Positions 25,030 to 36,185 of a DNA stretch of 64,000 nucleotides are shown piece after piece. The stretch is taken from assembly GCA_027605045.1 (NCBI GenBank), contig JAQFWX010000002.1, forward strand, positions 2,046,001 through 2,110,000. Reading direction: 5' to 3'. The position numbers and the translations under genes are program-made. Source of the DNA: Phallus indusiatus (lineage: Eukaryota; Basidiomycota; Agaricomycetes; Phallales; Phallaceae). The notes under the pieces are model-generated. The model was not told the origin of the DNA and made no database searches. It worked only from the letters and a program-made list of their open reading frames with translations. The stretch's first letter is position 1. Each line of letters starts with the position of its first letter.

Positions 25030-27860
25030 GCTCTGCGCGCGACGGTGTAACACTGTGCTAAGTAGTGTCTCAGTAAGTCTCAGTACTTTTGCCAAAGCGT
25101 TGACTTGCGTGTTTGGCTTATTACCATCCACACTAGTGTCCCGGGATCCATCTCACAGTCAGGCGCATGCTCGGATTGTCTACCAGACACTTGTCGAACT
25201 GTTCGTGGATGATCTGTGCGATGTGTATCCACGTGGTGGTTGGCCGGGCCAATAGTGCTGGCCAAGACTGCAACCTTGTTGTCTGAGCCTATCGTCGCGC
25301 TATTGCAATATTGATGGCTTTCTGTTGCATTACCGCATAAACGCCGAGACTCATATCAACAAGCTCGGCCCTGAAAGCAGTGGTATTCTTTGGTGGTCCC
25401 TAGGCGATAGCTCCAGCTCCCCGATTCTCCTCTGTGTTTGAGTAGTACTGCTGCAGCGCCGACTTCGTCGTCTGTCACGGATCCGTCCGAGTAAACAACG
25501 CAAGTTTTGGGGTCATTTTGTCAGCCTCTTTTCCTTCTTCTGTGCTACCAGTTATGCTAACATTGTCCCTGTGTTTTCAATCGGGATGTTTTCGCAAAGT
25601 CTCGACCCGTCCAAACCTGTTCCTCCCAGCCAAAGGTTCACCTGAGGGCCTCTATCGCCGTTGGGTAAGCATGCTGTCGGTTTATCCTGTCGTGCACGAT
25701 GTGGTGGGTGATTGACAAATCGCACAGATTCTTTTTGACACATTTCGTCGAGCAGTAACTGTGCTACGGTGTGTGCACACTGCATTCAGGGATTCTGTGG
25801 ATGTTGTCCCCATAGGACCACGTGTTGCTCGGGCTACTGCTCTTCGTATGTGATCTAGCTTCCTTGCAAATCCTGATACACGTGTAGCAGTTGGTTTTCG
25901 ATGAATCGCCTGACACTAGACACTTGCAGCGTATAACTATAACTCGGGGTATGACCTTGTACTACATACAAGTGCTTGCCATACGTGGGTGATGTTTCGT
26001 ATTTCATTTGTACAACGCGCCGTCTGAGCTGCATGGTCCAGTCCAAGCATTTGACATACACATTTAGCCTGCTATTCTTCGAATCTCAGCTCCCGATCCA
26101 AAGTCACTCAGGTATTACAGTGTTCAAAGGCGCGACTTCCTGGTCTCAGAGGACGAGTCTGGGTCTGCGCACGGGTGTCTTCCGGTTTTTCTTCCGCTGT
26201 TTTCTCGTCAATCCCACAAGCTTCAACCTGAACATCCTGAAGCTGGAGAAGCTGTGGGTTTCGGCCCATTCCCGAGCGCCCTTCAGCCCATGTTTGTCAA
26301 ACTGCGCTGAAGCTTTTTGTGTGCTGCAGCACACAAAAGGTTTTTCCAGTAGCCAGGTATGGTACGTCATCGGCGATTCCTGTTCCCAGTTCATCTTTGC
26401 TCTTGCGTGGGACTACGACTAATGTCGAGCTGTAGACCTCGTAGAAGAAGAGAGATATAATGGGGCTTCTCGGTCAATATATAATCGTCAAACGTAAGTC
26501 GTGTTGTTTTTCCTGCGAGTGTTTCAGCAACGTAACTGGCGTACTCTATAGGATTCCACATTGACCTATGTAACGCACCTGTAGTACATCTCACATTGCG
26601 ATCCCCGTATTGTTCCTCAAGTATGTCCGTCCGTTTTGCATGGTACAAAAGTGGCCTGGTGACATAGGTAGACAGGATTTTTGCAAGTCAATTTTGCAAG
26701 TGCTATCGGCTTGTACACGCTGGGGTTCTTCAAGTAGTTTGGGCGATCCGACTTGCGTAACGCTACCACTATGTGTTGCTTTCAGTGCTTGGGGTAGGTC
26801 TTGTGTTCGACGATGGCTCTGACAGCGGAAGCTAAACATAGCACTGATAGATCGATGCACTTCTTTACAACGATGCTAGGGAAGTCTCCGGGACCCGCAC
26901 AGCTTTGAATAGCTTGCGTTTGGTGACAATGCGATGGATCTCTTACGTTGAGAGAGGCTCGTAAGTAGCAGAACTTCACATCTGGGTAGGTTCGTTCGGC
27001 GGGTTGTATTGATTGTCACTGGTGGGAGATCTGGGAAGAATGCCGTACGCAATACCGTCTGTTCTTGCGGCAATGATGCCTATGGCGTTCGGCGTTCGGT
27101 CTTTCGAGGGCAGGGATTCAAGGTTAGGTGCCATCGCTTGCTGTCCATATCGGTTTCATTCATGTTCATGTTCTACAGTCAGTTCTTTCAGCGACCTACC
27201 TGGGCCTCCCAGATCATCTTCGAGCAATTACGTCGGGTTTGCTGGTCGTACCTGCGAATTGGGTCATTCGGCATGTGGGACCTCTGTAAACGGATCCTCG
27301 TCTTTTTTCGTAGCTGTTGTTGTGTTTTTGTGTGGTTTTTGCTCCACCATTGCTCCGAGTGGTGATAGCAAGATCTGGGACCAAACGCGGATATAGTGTG
27401 CTGGACTGAGTCTTCAAGATCATCGACAGCTAATGATACCTCGTGGTATCGTATCTGTGTGGTGCTTCAGGTCTAGTTTTTGTTTGCGAAATTCCTCCAA
27501 GGTGATGTTCCGGTAGTTTTCACGTGGTTTGAACTGTGTTGTCTAGACTTGGGGAGGTTTAAAGATTGGGTAGTGATCGGTCGATGCAGGCGTTAGTTAA
27601 GGTGCCGTTTTCACATTGGTTGATATCGTTCGGTACTGATGGCGGACGGACAGAAAACGTTGTCTAACCTGGTTTCGTTTTTGGTCGCCGTTGCCTCGAG
27701 AGCGGGTATGTCCTTTGGAAGGGTCATATGCGTGTCATATCGAGCATATCGAGTTAGCCACCGGTCTAGGTTCTCTGTTGTGAACAGGTGGTTGTTACGT
27801 TCTCCGCTCCATATTGGATAATGTCTGTTGACGTCACCCAACCAGACTGTTCCCGCAAGA
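25030..27860 (-). mobile_element. Decayed LINE (endonuclease-RT-RNase H), copy 2
   Basis: The fuller of the LINE remains. The endonuclease segment at 27,841-27,611 reads GDVNRHYPIWSGERNNHLF, then DTHMTLPKDIPALEATATK and NETRLDNVFC, which fits the APE-type endonuclease GDFNxHHP motif (here GDVNRHYP). RT remains lie between about 27,400 and 26,100 (KHGLKGAREWAETH, FRMFRLKLVGLTRKQRKKNR). RNase H-like sequence with AVMQQKAI and a P-G-H/SVDGNKQADLK-like tail lies at about 25,560-25,060. Multiple frameshifts and stops make it inactive. It is homologous along its length to LINE copy 1, with similar R sequences on both sides. Confidence 0.72.
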
Positions 27861-28079
27861 CCATCGCACAGTTATAAGTGTGCAGTATCCTCCATTTCGT
27901 TCATCAAAATGCGGTGACCTCCTAGTAGCTGTGCTATTCTCAGCTTTTGAAAAGTGTTCGGATACAAGTGATTGGTGGATAATATCGAAGTGTACTCGTA
28001 GTTCAGTTTTAGTAATATGCACTATACGACAATTAAGTATATATTGTAGTTATTTGATTTATAGTAGCCCAAATAAATA

Positions 28080-29640
28080 AAATGCCTTTATATATGACTT
28101 TCAGACCGCATGAATCTAAATGAAAAGTTATGAAGATAGATCCCTATATTGGTCAAACTACGTACCTCGATTGAACTCGAGAGAGCCGTCAGGACTCGGT
28201 ACTCAGGGCTGACACAGATCCCAAGGACAAAAAACTCAAAGCTATGTTCATATCACGTCTGCTGACTGGAGCACGAGTAATGTACATAAGTTGAAGTTGA
28301 ATCTATGCGTTCAGTTCGATGACTGAATCAAGTTAAGGAAGGACTGTAGTGGAAATACGCTGGTGAAAGGCCGCGTGATAGTTGGTGTTAATAAATCCTC
28401 AATTGTCTTCCCACGACCGCTGCGAGTGACTTCGAGGGAAAAGATTTCGACATCACGAACGTGATCGATTCATCGCTGACGGAATCAGAGCAGCGCAGGA
28501 CGATCTGTTTCCTAGGATGGGAGTAAACATTGGACGATCTGCGAGCGCTTCCCCATCATTGGTTCGTCGGTTGCGTGGTAATGGTTACATTGGTGCTATA
28601 GTAGAGGAGCTTGGCGGTGTGGAGTTGTTAGACTTCGCGCGACATAATTCTTATCTTGATCTGCAATATTGACGCAAGAGTTGTCGCCAGGTCTTCTCCA
28701 AAGCTAATCACATCCAAATGTTCGTCGTGTCCCAGTTCAGCTTCAACACCGGTAGCGGTGTTGGTAGGCACGGGACTGGTTTTGAAAACATGACTGGACA
28801 AGCTACTACCGTGTTGGGAAATGATAGTGTGTCACGGGTAGAAGGTATCCACGGTGAATTTGTTGGTGTTGATGTCGGTATTTGCGGGGACGAGACGTTT
28901 TCCGATATGGTGTTTGTGATGCAGATACGGAGGGTACCTTTGGAAACGCATTCAGACCCTATGAAGTTGGGAAGCAACCATGTAAGCTAAATGACTTGGT
29001 CAACGTCAACGCGAACAAAAGACAATGACGATTACATACCAAACCTATCCACTAACTATAATTCTCTCAATCCGAACTGCGTGTCCATGTCCATTGAGAG
29101 TCAGTCATATTTCTTCATCCAGCAACATTAGCAGAATTACTGCAACTGTATCCGGGTTCACCAGCGGCGATGATGCAGTCTTGTCAGTAGTCCACCGAGC
29201 TCTAATAGACTAGCAAGAGCGCCACCAACGTAGGTCTTCAAGAGTACTATATCTTCGTTGGAAGGGACAAACAAAAATTCGGGAGTATCCCCAAGGCTCT
29301 GTTGAGCTTCAAAGCATTTGGACGGTTCGTAAAAGGCGAATGAGCTTCAGCAATCAAATGAGAACGGTGCACCGTGCGTCCGTTCCCACCGACCCTTGGG
29401 CACACACAGAAGAAATGCTGAGTAGATGCGACTGGAAATGGCGGAGACATTCGAGAGGACGTGCTGACTGGGAGCCCAGGAGAAGTATTGTGGGACGACA
29501 AGACGGACGCGCTTTGCCCCACGAGGAAAGGTGGCCCCATTTCCAAGGTAGACTGAGGTGGGAGTATAATGAGGGTCTGGTGCAGATGGAATGCGAATTG
29601 ATTAAAAGCGTGTATTTGTGCTAATGCGTTGTCGTGAACG
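28080..29640 (-). repeat. Repeat family R copy (R-f), directly 3' of gene C
   Basis: The longest R copy. From right to left: N-terminal segment near 29,600-29,300, segment PLVNPDTVAVILLMLLDEE near 29,190-29,110, intron (donor GTATGTAATCG near 29,040, acceptor catttag near 28,990), and an exon with IGSECVSKGTLRICITNT, SPWIPSTRDT and LKLNWDTTNIWM (about 28,980-28,710). Then comes a disrupted version of the 60-codon ORF (28,560-28,380). Introns argue that this is a host gene family, not LINE ORF1. Function not recognised. Confidence 0.55.
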
Positions 29641-30164
29641 TTTGAACACCGAGTAGGTCTGATGCTAAGGAGGGCAATGGGTACTCCAGAGTCTAGACAG
29701 TTTAGACGCAAGTAGGAAAGGACTGTGACTATGTGACGAAAAACTGCGCTCAAACAAACGTTCACGTACGTTGAAGATTCTTCTCATGTAGCTAGGTGGA
29801 TCTCTTTATCTAGCGAAGCTTCAGAGGAAAGGTAATAAAATTTCGAGAATCCCTTTCGCGGACCAAGTTCTATGGCCTCATTGTCATTGTACGCCTGACA
29901 CTACTTCGTTCACCTCGACCTTGACCAAGTCCCGTTCCAAGAGGACACATTACAGCCATAAATCAGCTTCTCAAAAACGAAACTTAATTGCCAGTCATAT
30001 TCGCAGAACACTCACTCCAGCTACTAGAGAGATGTGCAGCACGGCAAACTAAGGATCACATTGGTTGAACACTCAGGCGCGGATCTTGTGTTTTCCTCCA
30101 ACTTTTTCTGGGCTACACATACGGGAAACTGGTTGTAGTATATTACAAAAAACCATAATAAACG
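29641..30164. other. Spacer downstream of gene C
   Basis: Presumed 3' flank of the gene C remnant. No gene or repeat recognised. Confidence 0.35.
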
Positions 30165-33100
30165 TCAAATTTTCAGTGGCTTTCGGCATTCTGTCCAATT
30201 TGTACCATGGACGAATTTGTCGAAATTGAGTTTTGTGGGTATTTTAGTAGTCATGGATGACACGCTTGGATACCACAGACTCTTTCGCATTCTCTGCGGT
30301 ACCCAGAATAAGAGTTCACCACGCGGACCCAGCACCCAACCATCCACTGACTTCGCAATGGATGAAAAGCCTACTTTATTCCACGTTGCCAGTGCGTAAT
30401 CCAGTACTTTAGTATCTTTGGAGTATAATTTGGAATTTTCATTTAATCTAGCCAGACACTCAGTAAAACGTTTGACTAGACAGCCAATAGACTCATACCG
30501 TCTGGTTTGAAGATGCCCGGCCGCGGGTGTCACGTCGCCGGACAGTGAGTTATAATAATCATCATGAAGACGCGTGATGATTTCATGTACACGCAAATCC
30601 CAGATTCTCCCCATTCCATATGCATCAACCGACAAGAGGCTGTCTCCATCTAATGCCATTGCGCGCGATGTCCAGGTCCATTCGCATAGGGACTTTGTGA
30701 AAAGACGCTGCATGATTAGTGTTCTAGTCTCGCTGTCCCAAATATCGACGCGTGTCATTTCGTTTGTATCACCCAAGCAAAAGATCCGCTTAGAGTCATT
30801 AGAGAAACCTAACACTCTGACCCAACCGTTAAACGGAAGCTTGTTTAGCGCAATGTCCTTCTCTAGGTCCCAGAGTTGAACTTTTCCTCGGTCTTTTATG
30901 GATATCAATGCAACATATTTTCGATTTGAAGAGAATGTCGGAGCACTATATGTACCTGAAGGTTTGATGTACGCACCCGTCGCGTGATCCAAAATGCGCA
31001 GTGTGTATGTGTCACGCGATTTAGCAGAACACACGCATATATACGCGTTATTGGAAGAGACAGAGATAGAATGAATGCATGAATCATGTGGAAAGGGTCC
31101 CTTCATAGTTTTTCGTGATTTCGAATCCTGTTCCTCGATGAAGGCATATCCGTTTGATTGATACGCAACCCAAAACGTAGTTTCTAATGGAGAGAAATCA
31201 AGAGCAGTTACCAAGTTTGATGATCTACTACGGCTGACCAAAGTACGGGTACGGACATCCCATATTTTAATGTTGTTTTTGTAATCACAACTGATTAGAT
31301 AGTCACCAGTCATAGAAAATGCAAGAATATGCAGTCGTTGGCCCGAATTGTCCAACATGAGCTCCTTCTTTTCATCGACGTTCCAGAGATAAAGCGTTTC
31401 GGCATGAGTATAAACTATGGACCAGTGATTATTTTCCGGAGAGACTTCAAGTAGTCCACCCATAAGATCAATTTTAACTTGACTATCCTGAAAGACAGAC
31501 ATTCCCGTACTGTCCTGGATTCGAATGCGACCTCTTCCCATCAAACCGTAATACTCCTTCCAAATAAGATGTCGACCTTTGAGCCAGGCTTTGCAAGTAT
31601 GTGGATACAGATTCATCCATTCTTCAGCATCATCATCGTCTTCCCCACCCTGGGCCTCCTGATCGAGGTCATCCCATGCTAAGACATACGTTGTATTGTC
31701 TTTGAACATAGCGAATGCTATGTATTTCGAGTCCGATGATAGAGTGATTAGATCGACGTGGCGATTTTGTCTCACAAACCGCTGTGAGACTTCTCCTGTG
31801 GATATGTTCCAGATCCAGCGCTTCTTTCCTTCAGAACCGAGCATATATTCTCGATTTGCGGAAAAGGTACACGTTACTTCGTGCGACTCTGGGACAAGCT
31901 TGTGAACTAGCTTTCCTGTTTGTATGTCCCTGACTTCGTAAGCAGAATTGGTACGGGTGACGATGTGTTTATCGCTGATTGCCACTAGTTCCCAAAAATT
32001 GGTAATCGGTGCAAACGGGATGAATGCCCTCTTTTGAGTATCCCAAAGGCGCAACATCCCATGATGATGACAAGACCGAAAGCCAAAAAATCTTCCACTT
32101 GGGGAGAACGTGTTTTTGAACTGGTATGAGTTATCTTCGAAGAGTTTGACATGAGTCTTTCTCTCATAAAATGTCAAAATCTGATGGCGTACGAAGACAC
32201 AATAACGTCCATCAGGAGAGATAATGTAATAGTCAAGAAGTCCCTTTGGGCCAAGTTTTTTATTGGAGTCATATACAACCTTCCCCGTCTTCATTTCCCA
32301 AGTCAGAATACTTGCATCGCTGAAAGAACAGTAAACCTGTTCTCCGTTCAACGAAAATACCACATCGCATACGGCAGTTCGCATATTAGCTTTAGGGCTC
32401 GCTTGGCGGAGAATTTCACCAGTGACATAATCCCACACCCATAAATCTCCATTGTCAAAGCCAGTCGCGATTTGTCTGCCTTTGAGAGAGAACGCGACCA
32501 CGGTTGGGTATGCTGGAGGGTGTCTGTGCATAATACTGTCTTTAACACGAGGCCAGAGTGTTATAGGTTGACCGACATCCATGCTGAGAAGCTGTGGGTA
32601 TTGAGGGGAATAGTGTAGTGGGGATAAGAATGATTCACTAGGGATGTAAGGAAGGGCGGAAAGGTAAAGATGCGGTGTGCTTTCCGTCATCATCCTTCCA
32701 AACTCGAAAGCGAATTGTGATGCCTCGGCTGCTCCGGAGGCTAATCTAGGGACCTTATCCTACAAAATCTAATTGTCAGATGTTATTACCCCTATAAAGA
32801 CAAAAAAAATACTGACCTTTGTTTTATTTTTTAGGATCTGCATCCCATAACGACCATGGTCAACCTCTCCCAAAAGACTAAGTACTTCAAACAAGTACAG
32901 CAATTTATAACACATCAAATCGTAAATTTGATCCAGAAGTTCGTCGACGAGGCTCGAGTATTCAAAATGGTATGCCCAAAAACAACATGAATATGACAAG
33001 TATGATGGAATTGCTTCTGCTACTCGGAAATCAAAATTTGGGACGTCTCGATTGCGCAAGTGTGATGTTTCGAGTCCGCATATGTTGAACCGGAGCATTC

Positions 33101-34276
33101 GGTTCATGACCTGTAAACACGCGTGTGTGAAAGAGCTTTGGTCCGACGTATCGATGTAATACCGATTTGGAGTCCCCGGCTTTTGTTCAGAACTGAGGAA
33201 GAAGTCAAAAAGCGAGGTATGTATTGGCCGAAGTTTGAGAGCGGGTTCATTGATGCCAACAAACAAGGAATTCAATAGCTTCAATACAACTTTGACGTCC
33301 TGACTGTCCCCACAAATAGGTCCAAAAAATGCTTGCAGGTCCAAGACTGAAAGTGGCTTCCGTGCAACTATAACTGCCCCAACGCATTTTTTCAAAAGAA
33401 TAAGATAGCTATCAAATTGACAGCCTGACTGGGAATCAAGAATTTGATGGTACATCTCGTACAAGGAAGTCACTGGTTTCGAAAGGACGGTCCTTAGTCG
33501 CTGCGCCGCTTCCAATTCCTCGAGTTCTAGAATATAGCTGCATGCAATTTTCGCCCATTGAAAAAGACCCTGAGCCTTTTGGGCCAATGAAAAATGCCAG
33601 TTTCTGTCCACGGTAGCCAGGATCTCTGCCACGCCAGAAAGCTCGAAAGAGATGAATTGTTGAATGTCGCTTAGTGTATCAGCGGAGTCAACGTCCGCCA
33701 TGTTCTTACAGAAAACGTTTGGATGTTGATGAAATCGTTCGATGTCGTGTTCGGGACGAGACGTTATGATGATACGATAATTGCTTGGAAGCTCTAAGCT
33801 TCTTTTCAAAAGCAAGTGCAAAAGAACCTTGCGATCCGTTGGGTCACCGCTCTCGTCCAAGGCATCTATGATGATAACCATTCGCTTAGTCGTCCCTTTC
33901 GACGGTTTGATAATCATTTCATTGAACTGCGTTTCGGGATCCGGCGATTTTCTTATCGAAATGTCCTTGACAACCTGTACAAGATTTCGTTTCCACAACA
34001 CATTTCGATCAGCCAAGTTGCGAGAAACCGTGCTAAATAAGAACCTGATCATTCCTTTGTTACTTCGATTGAAACAAAAGAATGATCTAAGGCGATCGTT
34101 TAGATTTTTTGCAACTGTGTGAGCGACCGCAGATTTCCCAGTTCCTGCCTGTCAATGTCCGCTGAGGATGAGAACTCGTTCTGTCGTATCCTTGTTAACC
34201 CACTCCACTACCTCTTTGATGAGCGTTTCCCGAGTTCCTTGCAGGCATTTTTTCCCCTCTACAAGTCCGACATCAC
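30165..34276 (-). pseudogene. NACHT-WD40 gene C, 5'-truncated with an internal stop
   Basis: A paralogue of genes A and B with two visible defects. First, the sequence homologous to gene A ends at 34,276, inside the exon just upstream of the P-loop, where an LTR (TGTTAGGG) begins; all N-terminal exons are gone from this place. Second, compared with gene A, six extra bases near 34,153-34,158 turn the GQAGTGKS region into GH-stop-QAGTGKS, a TGA inside the P-loop approach. Downstream the frame stays open: Walker B MVIIIDALDESGDP, ITSRPEHDI, a spliced intron near 32,760-32,815, then a WD40 exon (32,759-30,165) with LWVWD, LRLWD, IKIWD, VQLWD and VDIWD strands. The long open frame suggests recent inactivation. 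A protein starting at an internal methionine would lack Walker A. Confidence 0.8.
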
Positions 34277-34622
34277 TGTTAGGGCGACTCAGGGCACACA
34301 CCTAGAGGGCAGGAAACCTAAGATCTATTGATGAACGACGACTAACTACTCACCTAGAGGGCAGGAAACCTAAGAGAACAAGCTTAGGGATCCCCCTCTA
34401 GGGCTACACTACATATACTACGTGGAAGCGCTCGGGGACAATAGATGAGTATCGCCGCGGGATCCGAGGCGATAAAAGGGAGTTCGAAGAGGTTCGGAGA
34501 ATTCGATCGGAGTTCGAATTCGAAGAGATCGAAAGGAATAGATAATAGAGAGCGAGAGATGACAGAACTATAGTTCGAGTTCTCGGAACCCAAACTCGAA
34601 GTCTCGGAAAGGAATCAGAAGG
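34277..34622 (-). mobile_element. Partial gypsy-type LTR inserted in gene C
   Basis: Begins TGTTAGGGCGACTCAGG at 34,277 inside the NACHT exon and stops at 34,622, where another LTR of the same family (G1) starts. It shares the duplicated cctagaggg...aggaaacctaag block seen in the other LTRs here. Its remaining part should lie beyond the far end of G1 and is not visible. The expected 5-bp target duplication copy on the left would be atcac. Confidence 0.7.
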
Positions 34623-35053
34623 TGTTAGGGCGACTCAGGGCACACACCTAGAGGAGGGAAAACCTAAGATCTATTGGGGGACAACGACTAACTACTCACC
34701 TAGAGGAGGGAAAACCTAAGAGAACAAGCTTAGGTATCCCCCTCTAGGGAAATTGCATATAAGTACAGGATATGAGGCGCCCGACTGATCCCCATGGGAT
34801 CCGAGGAGATACAGACAGAAATCGAAGTAAATCGAAAAGATCGAGAGATCGAGAAAACGATGAAAATAGTGGAAATGACAAAATACGGGAAATGATGGAA
34901 ATTGCAGTGTGAAATGAAATCGAAAGAAATCGAAGAAATCGAATAATAGGGCAAGGCGCTAGCGTACCGTAACAGAAGGGAGAAAGGAACATCGGAACAC
35001 AAGGAAATGAAGAAATAACGACACGGAAGACATGAAGCTAGCGTACCCTGACA
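34623..35053 (-). mobile_element. 3' LTR of gypsy element G1
   Basis: A 431-bp LTR, TGTTAGGG...CCCTGACA on the plus strand (TGTCAGGG...CCTAACA in element sense). The purine-rich run just outside it (35,054-35,070 on the opposite strand, a run of Gs after GTTGAA) fits a polypurine tract, which fixes this as the 3' LTR of the minus-strand element. The LTR contains a roughly 23-bp block repeated twice with a ~35-bp spacer (cctagaggagggaaaacc). Confidence 0.8.
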
Positions 35054-35670
35054 CCACCCCCCCCTTCAACAAGGCGTCGACCCGACGCCTGCAGATCGTC
35101 CCATTCATCCATTGGTCTGGGCCGGAACAACAAACCGTTAATTGAACGCGGTGCATGTGGGTGGTCTCGATAGAAGTCGCGCAGAAGGTTCGGAGCGGCA
35201 AGATCTTTTTCTGGAATCCACTGATCATGCTCCGGGCCGTACCCCTCCCAGCGAACCTTGAACTCTAATCGATTCCGAACAATTCAACTGTCTAAAACCT
35301 CTTCCACCACATAATGTTCACCATCGTCTCGAAGTTCTGGAGGTGGGGGAGGTTTCGCACGACGACCCGGAATCGTATCAGTAGCTGCAGGACGGAGTTT
35401 GGAAACATGGAAAACAGGGTGCAGTCGAGACATCGACTTCGGAAGAACCAATCGATATGCTCGGGAACTGACCTTTGCTGCAATCGGATAAGGACCCAGG
35501 AAGCGGTGCGCCAATTTAGCTGAAGGTCGAGTTGTTCGGATATCACTAGCATCTAAGAAGACCTTATCACCTGTTTTGTACTCTGGAGCTGGGACGTGCT
35601 TCCGATTATAATATTTCACCATATCGTCCTTTGCCTTCACAATCGCAGATCTGGCCTCTTCGAGAGCTGC

Positions 35671-36184
35671 TGTCATGTAACTGACTACCCCGGCTCACCA
35701 AATATAGTATAAAATAAGTATTTCTTTATTTCTTTCTCATTTTTATCAATTTCGCCTCGATTCATATGTTTATACTCGCGCGAAGCGCGAGTGATGATGT
35801 AATGACATCATTCGTCTAAATTAGTATAGCCTTCCCCTATAGAATGTACTCGCGACCTATATAAGTCGCGAGATTCCTTTGTAAGTAGTGAGCACTTTAA
35901 TATATTACTATCTTGACCAAATCTTCTCGGAAATCTTCTCGGCTATTAAACTCTATTCTAAACTCTATTACTCGACTTGTGGAATCCTCCATTTAAGTCA
36001 TAAACTCTATATTATTGTGTTCTCAACTATTCTCAACTTCGCTGACAAGACCTTATTCAAGACAATAACTTAAACTCCAGTTAATCGACGTTTTTGTTCG
36101 ACCCATCTCGTATAACGAATTCTCAAAACAAATTATATTAACTATCTACGCATACATCGTACTCTAATCGGCGGATACATCACA
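35671..36184 (+). repeat. 5' LTR of element N
   Basis: 514 bp, TGTCATGTAACTG...GATACATCACA. It holds a TATATAAG box at 35,858-35,865 in the loop between two 8-nt arms CTCGCGAC and GTCGCGAG, plus two more inverted repeats between about 35,773 and 35,814 (arms ACTCGCGC/GCGCGAGT and ATGATGT/ACATCAT). It appears identical to the LTR at 40,682-41,195. Confidence 0.92.
35858..35865 (+). promoter_or_regulatory. Putative TATA box in the N 5' LTR
   Basis: TATATAAG centred in a perfect inverted repeat (CTCGCGAC ... GTCGCGAG), about 320 bp upstream of the ORF ATG. The same sequence exists in the 3' LTR. A role as the Pol II core promoter is inferred from LTR architecture. Confidence 0.5.
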
Positions 36185-36185
36185 A

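Noticed and set aside
28380..29640. R unit as ORF1 of the LINE
   Set aside because: R units have clear introns and occur without LINE sequence (R-b), unlike a retrotransposed ORF1.
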